Assembly (NCBI GenBank): GCA_022432975.1
Contig: CM039508.1
Coordinates: 26,671,999-26,735,998, forward strand
Direction: 5' to 3'
DNA length: 64,000 bases
Source: Begonia masoniana
Lineage: Eukaryota > Streptophyta > Magnoliopsida > Cucurbitales > Begoniaceae
The notes under the pieces are model-generated. The model made no database searches and was not told the DNA's origin. It was given only the letters and a program-made list of their open reading frames with translations. This document shows positions 55,984-64,000 of the stretch, one piece after another. The position numbers and the translations under genes are program-made. Positions within the stretch are counted from its first letter, which is position 1. Each line of letters starts with the position of its first letter.

Positions 55984-56441
55984 AGGGTGCAACACGAGGA
56001 CTTCCCAAGTGGTCACCCAACTTAGTACTACTCTCGCCGAGGCACTTTTAACTTCGGAGTTCTGATGGGATCCGGTGCATTAGTGCTCGTATGGTCCGCA
56101 CCCAACAATCTTCGTCCGCCAATTCACTTTGTCCGATGCCCAGCGACATCCCCCCCCTTCACTCCGAATCGACCGCGACACCGCATGCAAAAGTGCCATT
56201 CTCGGGCCCCGAACGTCGCAATTCGCCAAATTTTCCATAGTCAGCGCCGTTGGCCTTCCTCAGCTGTCCTGCGTCGACTTCGTCGCCCCTGATATGGAAA
56301 AAAGTACTCGGTCGAAAAAAAGGGGTGCAACACGAGGAACTTCCCAAGTGGTCACCCAACTTAGTACTACTCTCGCCGAGGCACTTTTAACTTCGGAGTT
56401 CTGATGGGATCCGGTGCATTAGTGCTCGTATGGTCGCACCC
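55984..56441 (-). rRNA. Two 5S rRNA genes of left-hand type inside right-hand units
   Basis: Genes at 55984-56103 and 56322-56441, each 120 bases through one-base insertions (GGTCCGCACCC; GAGGAACTTCC). Both have C at base 62, and the spacer has GATACTGG then GATATGG and CAGCTGTCC, the left-hand or transition type. The spacer before them contains a partly repeated CGCCGTTGGCCTTCCTCA and several small indels. Confidence 0.78.
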
Positions 56442-56656
56442 AACAATCTTCGTCCGCCAATTCACTTTGTCCGATGCCCAGCGACATCCCCTTCCACTCC
56501 GAATCGACCGCGACACGCATGCAAAAGTGCCATTCTCGGGCCCCGAACGTCGCAATTCGCCCAAATTTTCCATAGTCAGCGCCGTTGGCCTTCCTCAGCT
56601 GCCCTGCGTCGATCTTCGTCGCCCCTGATACGGAAAAAAGTACTCGGTCGAAAAAA

Positions 56657-59449
56657 GGGGTGCAACACGAGGACTTCCCAAGTGGTCACCCAACTTAGTA
56701 CTACTCTCGCCGAAGCACTTTTAACTTCGGAGTTCTGATGGGATCCGGTGCATTAGTGCTCGTATGGTCGCACCCAACAATCTTCGTCCGCCAATTCACT
56801 TTGTCCGATGCCCAGCGACATCCCCTTCCACTCCGAATCGACCGCGACACGCATGCAAAAGTGCCATTCTCGGGCCCCGAACGTCGCAATTCGCCCAAAT
56901 TTTCCATAGTCAGCGCCGTTGGCCTTCCTCAGCTGCCCTGCGTCGATCTTCGTCGCCCCTGATACGGAAAAAAAGTACTCGGTCGAAAAAAGGGGTGCAA
57001 CACGAGGACTTCCCAAGTGGTCACCCAACTTAGTACTACTCTCGCCGAAGCACTTTTAACTTCGGAGTTCTGATGGGATCCGGTGCATTAGTGCTCGTAT
57101 GGTCGCACCCAACAATCTTCGTCCGCCAATTCACTTTGTCCGATGCCCAGCGACATCCCCTTCCACTCCGAATCGACCGCGACACGCATGCAAAAGTGCC
57201 ATTCTCGGGCCCCGAACGTCGCAATTCGCCCAAATTTTCCATAGTCAGCGCCGTTGGCCTTCCTCAGCTGCCCTGCGTCGATCTTCGTCGCCCCTGATAC
57301 GGAAAAAAAGTACTCGGTCGAAAAAAGGGGTGCAACACGAGGACTTCCCAAGTGGTCACCCAACTTAGTACTACTCTCGCCGAAGCACTTTTAACTTCGG
57401 AGTTCTGATGGGATCCGGTGCATTAGTGCTCGTATGGTCGCACCCAACAATCTTCGTCCGCCAATTCACTTTGTCCGATGCCCAGCGACATCCCCTTCCA
57501 CTCCGAATCGACCGCGACACGCATGCAAAAGTGCCATTCTCGGGCCCCGAACGTCGCAATTCGCCCAAATTTTCCATAGTCAGCGCCGTTGGCCTTCCTC
57601 AGCTGCCCTGCGTCGATCTTCGTCGCCCCTGATACGGAAAAAAAGTACTCGGTCGAAAAAAGGGGTGCAACACGAGGACTTCCCAAGTGGTCACCCAACT
57701 TAGTACTACTCTCGCCGAAGCACTTTTAACTTCGGAGTTCTGATGGGATCCGGTGCATTAGTGCTCGTATGGTCGCACCCAACAATCTTCGTCCGCCAAT
57801 TCACTTTGTCCGATGCCCAGCGACATCCCCTTCCACTCCGAATCGACCGCGACACGCATGCAAAAGTGCCATTCTCGGGCCCCGAACGTCGCAATTCGCC
57901 CAAATTTTCCATAGTCAGCGCCGTTGGCCTTCCTCAGCTGCCCTGCGTCGATCTTCGTCGCCCCTGATACGGAAAAAAATACTCGGTCGAAAAAAGGGGT
58001 GCAACACGAGGACTTCCCAAGTGGTCACCCAACTTAGTACTACTCTCGCCGAAGCACTTTTAACTTCGGAGTTCTGATGGGATCCGGTGCATTAGTGCTC
58101 GTATGGTCGCACCCAACAATCTTCGTCCGCCAATTCACTTTGTCCGATGCCCAGCGACATCCCCTTCCACTCCGAATCGACCGCGACACGCATGCAAAAG
58201 TGCCATTCTCGGGCCCCGAACGTCGCAATTCGCCCAAATTTTCCATAGTCAGCGCCGTTGGCCTTCCTCAGCTGCCCTGCGTCGATCTTCGTCGCCCCTG
58301 ATACGGAAAAAAGTACTCGGTCGAAAAAAGGGGTGCAACACGAGGACTTCCCAAGTGGTCACCCAACTTAGTACTACTCTCGCCGAAGCACTTTTAACTT
58401 CGGAGTTCTGATGGGATCCGGTGCATTAGTGCTCGTATGGTCGCACCCAACAATCTTCGTCCGCCAATTCACTTTGTCCGATGCCCAGCGACATCCCCTT
58501 CCACTCCGAATCGACCGCGACACGCATGCAAAAGTGCCATTCTCGGGCCCCGAACGTCGCAATTCGCCCAAATTTTCCATAGTCAGCGCCGTTGGCCTTC
58601 CTCAGCTGCCCTGCGTCGATCTTCGTCGCCCCTGATACGGAAAAAAGTACTCGGTCGAAAAAAGGGGTGCAACACGAGGACTTCCCAAGTGGTCACCCAA
58701 CTTAGTACTACTCTCGCCGAAGCACTTTTAACTTCGGAGTTCTGATGGGATCCGGTGCATTAGTGCTCGTATGGTCGCACCCAACAATCTTCGTCCGCCA
58801 ATTCACTTTGTCCGATGCCCAGCGACATCCCCTTCCACTCCGAATCGACCGCGACACGCATGCAAAAGTGCCATTCTCGGGCCCCGAACGTCGCAATTCG
58901 CCCAAATTTCCATAGTCAGCGCCGTTGGCCTTCCTCAGCTGCCCTGCGTCGATCTTCGTCGCCCCTGATACGGAAAAAAGTACTCGGTCGAAAAAAGGGG
59001 TGCAACACGAGGACTTCCCAAGTGGTCACCCAACTTAGTACTACTCTCGCCGAAGCACTTTTAACTTCGGAGTTCTGATGGGATCCGGTGCATTAGTGCT
59101 CGTATGGTCGCACCCAACAATCTTCGTCCGCCAATTCACTTTGTCCGATGCCCAGCGACATCCCCTTCCACTCCGAATCGACCGCGACACGCATGCAAAA
59201 GTGCCATTCTCGGGCCCCGAACGTCGCAATTCGCCCAAATTTTCCATAGTCAGCGCCGTTGGCCTTCCTCAGCTGCCCTGCGTCGATCTTCGTCGCCCCT
59301 GATACGGAAAAAAATACTCGGTCGAAAAAAGGGGTGCAACACGAGGACTTCCCAAGTGGTCACCCAACTTAGTACTACTCTCGCCGAAGCACTTTTAACT
59401 TCGGAGTTCTGATGGGATCCGGTGCATTAGTGCTCGTATGGTCGCACCC
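56657..59449 (-). rRNA. 5S rRNA gene cluster, 9 copies
   Basis: Gene starts: 56657, 56992, 57327, 57662, 57996, 58330, 58664, 58997 and 59331, all 119 bases, U at base 62, right-hand spacers. The step of 333 between 58664 and 58997 comes from one lost T in the spacer. Confidence 0.95.
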
Positions 59450-59663
59450 AACAATCTTCGTCCGCCAATTCACTTTGTCCGATGCCCAGCGACATCCCCT
59501 TCCACTCCGAATCGACCGCGACACGCATGCAAAAGTGCCATTCTCGGGCCCCGAACGTCGCAATTCGCCCAAATTTTCCATAGTCAGCGCCGTTGGCCTT
59601 CCTCAGCTGCCCTGCGTCGATCTTCGTCGCCCCTGATACGGAAAAAATACTCGGTCGAAAAAA

Positions 59664-59750
59664 GGGGTGCAACACGAGGACTTCCCAAGTGGTCACCCAA
59701 CTTAGTACTACTCTCGCCGAAGCACTTTTAACTTCGGAGTTCTGATGGGA
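59664..59750 (-). pseudogene. 5S rRNA gene lacking its first 32 bases
   Basis: RNA positions 33-119 are present. At 59751 GATGGGA joins CTCCGAATCG of the spacer, so the 5' end and most of the upstream spacer are deleted. Helices I and III cannot form. Confidence 0.9.
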
Positions 59751-59910
59751 CTCCGAATCGACCGCGACACGCATGCAAAAGTGCCATTCTCGGGCCCCGA
59801 ACGTCGCAATTCGCCCAAATTTTCCATAGTCAGCGCCGTTGGCCTTCCTCAGCTGCCCTGCGTCGATCTTCGTCGCCCCTGATACGGAAAAAAGTACTCG
59901 GTCGAAAAAA

Positions 59911-62010
59911 GGGGTGCAACACGAGGACTTCCCAAGTGGTCACCCAACTTAGTACTACTCTCGCCGAAGCACTTTTAACTTCGGAGTTCTGATGGGATCC
60001 GGTGCATTAGTGCTCGTATGGTCGCACCCAACAATCTTCGTCCGCCAATTCACTTTGTCCGATGCCCAGCGACATCCCCTTCCACTCCGAATCGACCGCG
60101 ACACGCATGCAAAAGTGCCATTCTCGGGCCCCGAACGTCGCAATTCGCCCAAATTTTCCATAGTCAGCGCCGTTGGCCTTCCTCAGCTGCCCTGCGTCGA
60201 TCTTCGTCGCCCCTGATACGGAAAAAAAGTACTCGGTCGAAAAAAGGGGTGCAACACGAGGACTTCCCAAGTGGTCACCCAACTTAGTACTACTCTCGCC
60301 GAAGCACTTTTAACTTCGGAGTTCTGATGGGATCCGGTGCATTAGTGCTCGTATGGTCGCACCCAACAATCTTCGTCCGCCAATTCACTTTGTCCGAATC
60401 GACCGCGACACGCATGCAAAAGTGCCATTCTCGGGCCCCGAACGTCGCAATTCGCCCAAATTTTCCATAGTCAGCGCCGTTGGCCTTCCTCAGCTGCCCT
60501 GCGTCGATCTTCGTCGCCCCTGATACGGAAAAAAGTACTCGGTCGAAAAAAGGGGTGCAACACGAGGACTTCCCAAGTGGTCACCCAACTTAGTACTACT
60601 CTCGCCGAAGCACTTTTAACTTCGGAGTTCTGATGGGATCCGGTGCATTAGTGCTCGTATGGTCGCACCCAACAATCTTCGTCCGCCAATTCACTTTGTC
60701 CGATGCCCAGCGACATCCCCTTCCACTCCGAATCGACCGCGACACGCATGCAAAAGTGCCATTCTCGGGCCCCGAACGTCGCAATTCGCCCAAATTTTCC
60801 ATAGTCAGCGCCGTTGGCCTTCCTCAGCTGCCCTGCGTCGATCTTCGTCGCCCCTGATACGGAAAAAAGTACTCGGTCGAAAAAAGGGGTGCAACACGAG
60901 GACTTCCCAAGTGGTCACCCAACTTAGTACTACTCTCGCCGAAGCACTTTTAACTTCGGAGTTCTGATGGGATCCGGTGCATTAGTGCTCGTATGGTCGC
61001 ACCCAACAATCTTCGTCCGCCAATTCACTTTGTCCGATGCCCAGCGACATCCCCTTCCACTCCGAATCGACCGCGACACGCATGCAAAAGTGCCATTCTC
61101 GGGCCCCGAACGTCGCAATTCGCCCAAATTTTCCATAGTCAGCGCCGTTGGCCTTCCTCAGCTGCCCTGCGTCGATCTTCGTCGCCCCTGATACGGAAAA
61201 AAAGTACTCGGTCGAAAAAAGGGGTGCAACACGAGGACTTCCCAAGTGGTCACCCAACTTAGTACTACTCTCGCCGAAGCACTTTTAACTTCGGAGTTCT
61301 GATGGGATCCGGTGCATTAGTGCTCGTATGGTCGCACCCAACAATCTTCGTCCGCCAATTCACTTTGTCCGATGCCCAGCGACATCCCCTTCCACTCCGA
61401 ATCGACCGCGACACGCATGCAAAAGTGCCATTCTCGGGCCCCGAACGTCGCAATTCGCCCCAAATTTTCCATAGTCAGCGCCGTTGGCCTTCCTCAGCTG
61501 CCCTGCGTCGATCTTCGTCGCCCCTGATACGGAAAAAAATACTCGGTCGAAAAAAAGGGGTGCAACACGAGGACTTCCCAAGTGGTCACCCAACTTAGTA
61601 CTACTCTCGCCGAAGCAACTTTTAACTTCGGAGTTCTGATGGGATCCGGTGCATTAGTGGTCGTATGGTCGCACCCAACAATCTTCGTCCGCCAATTCAC
61701 TTTGTCCGATGCCCAGCGACATCCCCTTCCACTCCGAATCGACCGCGACACGCATGCAAAAGTGCCATTCTCGGGCCCCGAACGTCGCAATTCGCCCAAA
61801 TTTTCCATAGTCAGCGCCGTTGGCCTTCCTCAGCTGCCCTGCGTCGATCTTCGTCGCCCCTGATACGGAAAAAAATACTCGGTCGAAAAAAGGGGTGCAA
61901 CACGAGGACTTCCCAAGTGGTCACCCAACTTAGTACTACTCTCGCCGAAGCACTTTTAACTTCGGAGTTCTGATGGGATCCGGTGCATTAGTGCTCGTAT
62001 GGTCGCACCC
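59911..62010 (-). rRNA. 5S rRNA gene cluster, 7 copies
   Basis: Gene starts: 59911, 60246, 60552, 60886, 61221, 61557 and 61892. The copy at 61557 has 120 bases (CGAAGCAACTTTT). The spacer after 60246 has lost 28 bp (TTTGTCCGAATCGACC). Confidence 0.93.
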
Positions 62011-62380
62011 AACAATCTTCGTCCGCCAATTCACTTTGTCCGATGCCCAGCGACATCCCCTTCCACTCCGATCGACCGCGACACGCATGCAAAAGTGCCA
62101 TTCTCGGGCCCCGAACGTCGCAATTCGCCAAATTTTCCATAGTCGCGCCGTTGGCCTTCCTCAGCTGCCTGCGTCGATCTTCGTCGCCAATTCACTTTGT
62201 CGATGCCCAGCGACATCCCCTTCCACTCCGATCGACCGCGACACGCATGCAAAAGTGCCATTCTCGGGCCCCGAACGTCGCAATTCGCCAAATTTTCCAT
62301 AGTCAGCGCGTTGGCCTTCCTCAGCTGCCTGCGTCGATCTCGTCGCCCCTGATACGGAAAAAAGTACTCGGTCGAAAAAA
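62011..62380. other. Two spacer segments joined, 5S gene missing
   Basis: At about 62178-62190 GCGTCGATCTTCGTC continues as GCCAATTCACTTTG, so a gene and its terminator are lost by a join at the 9-base motif ATCTTCGTC. Several single-base losses (TCCGATCGACC, CGCCAAATTTT, AGTCGCGCC, AGCTGCCTGCG) occur in both segments. Confidence 0.85.
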
Positions 62381-63832
62381 GGGGTGCAACACGAGGACTT
62401 CCAAGTGGTCACCCACTTAGTACTACTCTCGCCGAAGCACTTTTAACTTCGGAGTTCTGATGGGATCCGGTGCATTAGTGCTCGTATGGTCGCACCCACA
62501 ATCTTCGTCCGCCAATTCACTTTGTCGATGCCCAGCGACATCCCCTTCCACTCCGAATCGACCGCGACACGCATGCAAAAGTGCCATTCTCGGGCCCCGA
62601 ACGTCGCAATTCGCCCAAATTTTCCATAGTCAGCGCCGTTGGCCTTCCTCAGCTGCCCTGCGTCGATCTTCGTCGCCCCTGATACGGAAAAAAGTACTCG
62701 GTCGAAAAAAGGGGTGCAACACGAGGACTTCCCAAGTGGTCACCCAACTTAGTACTACTCTCGCCGAAGCACTTTTAACTTCGGAGTTCTGATGGGATCC
62801 GGTGCATTAGTGCTCGTATGGTCGCACCCAACAATCTTCGTCCGCCAATTCACTTTGTCCGATGCCCAGCGACATCCCCTTCCACTCCGAATCGACCGCG
62901 ACACGCATGCAAAAGTGCCATTCTCGGGCCCCGAACGTCGCAATTCGCCCAAATTTTCCATAGTCAGCGCCGTTGGCCTTCCTCAGCTGCCCTGCGTCGA
63001 TCTTCGTCGCCCCTGATACGGAAAAAAGTACTCGGTCGAAAAAAGGGGTGCAACACGAGGACTTCCCAAGTGGTCACCCAACTTAGTACTACTCTCGCCG
63101 AAGCACTTTTAACTTCGGAGTTCTGATGGGATCCGGTGCATTAGTGCTCGTATGGTCGCACCCAACAATCTTCGTCCGCCAATTCACTTTGTCCGATGCC
63201 CAGCGACATCCCCTTCCACTCCGAATCGACCGCGACACGCATGCAAAAGTGCCATTCTCGGGCCCCGAACGTCGCAATTCGCCCAAATTTTCCATAGTCA
63301 GCGCCGTTGGCCTTCCTCAGCTGCCCTGCGTCGATCTTCGTCGCCCCTGATACGGAAAAAAAATACTCGGTCGAAAAAAGGGGTGCAACACGAGGACTTC
63401 CCAAGTGGTCACCCAACTTAGTACTACTCTCGCCGAAGCACTTTTAACTTCGGAGTTCTGATGGGATCCGGTGCATTAGTGCTCGTATGGTCGCACCCAA
63501 CAATCTTCGTCCGCCAATTCACTTTGTCCGATGCCCAGCGACATCCCCTTCCACTCCGAATCGACCGCGACACGCATGCAAAAGTGCCATTCTCGGGCCC
63601 CGAACGTCGCAATTCGCCCAAATTTTCCATAGTCAGCGCCGTTGGCCTTCCTCAGCTGCCCTGCGTCGATCTTCGTCGCCCCTGATACGGAAAAAAATAC
63701 TCGGTCGAAAAAAGGGGTGCAACACGAGGACTTCCCAAGTGGTCACCCAACTTAGTACTACTCTCGCCGAAGCACTTTTAACTTCGGAGTTCTGATGGGA
63801 TCCGGTGCATTAGTGCTCGTATGGTCGCACCC
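62381..63832 (-). rRNA. 5S rRNA gene cluster, 5 copies to the window end
   Basis: Gene starts: 62381 (117 bases, two losses), 62711, 63045, 63380 and 63714. The window ends in the spacer after the last one. Confidence 0.93.
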
Positions 63833-64000
63833 AACAATCTTCGTCCGCCAATTCACTTTGTCCGATGCCCAGCGACATCCCCTTCCACTCCGAATCGACC
63901 GCGACACGCATGCAAAAGTGCCATTCTCGGGCCCCGAACGTCGCAATTCGCCCAAATTTTCCATAGTCAGCGCCGTTGGCCTTCCTCAGCTGCCCTGCGT

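Larger units (their letters stand above)
25413..64000 (-). repeat. Main 5S rDNA tandem array, about 334-bp unit, 116 gene copies
   Basis: Each unit is a 119-bp 5S gene on the - strand plus about 215 bp of spacer. The array runs off the right end of the window. Most units differ by only a few bases. Left-hand units (to about 41 kb) carry GCAATTTGCCC, CAGCTGTCCTGCG and GATATGG. Right-hand units (from about 45.6 kb) carry GCAATTCGCCC, CAGCTGCCCTGCG and GATACGG. The zone between is mixed, with an extra GATACTGG form. Clusters of irregular units occur at 25.4-26.1, 31.9-32.5, 45.4, 55.9-56.4, 59.7 and 62.0-62.5 kb. The many short open frames on both strands are by-products of the repeat and are not genes. 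Confidence 0.97.

Noticed and set aside
26267..63832. 5S array as pure pseudogene satellite
   Set aside because: Compensated pair changes, constant 119-nt length and conserved terminators speak against free decay. It stays possible only if the family became silent recently.
25413..64000. Hundreds of regularly spaced 60-180 codon open frames on both strands
   Set aside because: They recur with the 334-bp period, overlap the 5S gene and its spacer in several frames, and change with every indel. They are by-products of a G/C-rich repeat without stops, not proteins.

Overview
The window looks like heterochromatic DNA from a flowering plant. It has no recognisable single-copy host gene. It holds a very large tandem array of 5S rRNA genes and a stack of nested, decayed Ty3/gypsy LTR retrotransposons. 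The angiosperm assignment rests on the 119-nt 5S genes, which match the typical angiosperm 5S rRNA at about 108 of 119 positions by my own alignment from memory, and on plant chromovirus proteins of Tekay-like and CRM-like type. I cannot name the species.

Layout. 1-2322: the 3' part of a long LTR read on the + strand, holding two arrays of a 17-bp repeat. 2323-9422: a broken Tekay-like chromovirus on the - strand, with its 3.5-kb 5' LTR at 5911-9422 (26-bp tandem repeat inside) and a tRNA primer site at 5894-5905. 9423-14970: a CRM-like element on the + strand with gag and protease but no reverse transcriptase or integrase; its gag is split by a 1600-bp solo LTR (10057-11656) with a perfect 5-bp target duplication. 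14971-18108: RNase H, integrase and 3' LTR of a second, autonomous-type CRM-like element. 18109-23525: an old stretch of 5S units of 470-540 bp on the - strand. 23526-25312: the 3' end of a third CRM-like element (- strand, same non-autonomous family), followed by a 100-N assembly gap. 25413-64000: a homogeneous 5S array of 116 gene copies, all on the - strand, with units of about 334 bp.

The insertions can be ordered. The solo LTR and the Tekay-like element are each inside the non-autonomous CRM-like element; that element is inside the autonomous-type element; the autonomous-type element and the third CRM-like element each interrupt a 5S gene. None of the retrotransposon reading frames is intact. 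Each noted break is a stop, frameshift, deletion or insertion.

The most interesting signal is the 5S gene itself. Compared with the usual angiosperm 5S, it has changed three base pairs on both strands of helices II and IV so that pairing is kept. The variation between copies concentrates on the one bulged base of helix II. This implies a divergent but structurally constrained 5S rRNA rather than random decay, although its internal promoter boxes are altered and no TATA-like box is seen upstream. CRM-type elements in and beside the array suggest, but do not prove, that this 5S locus lies in or near a centromere.
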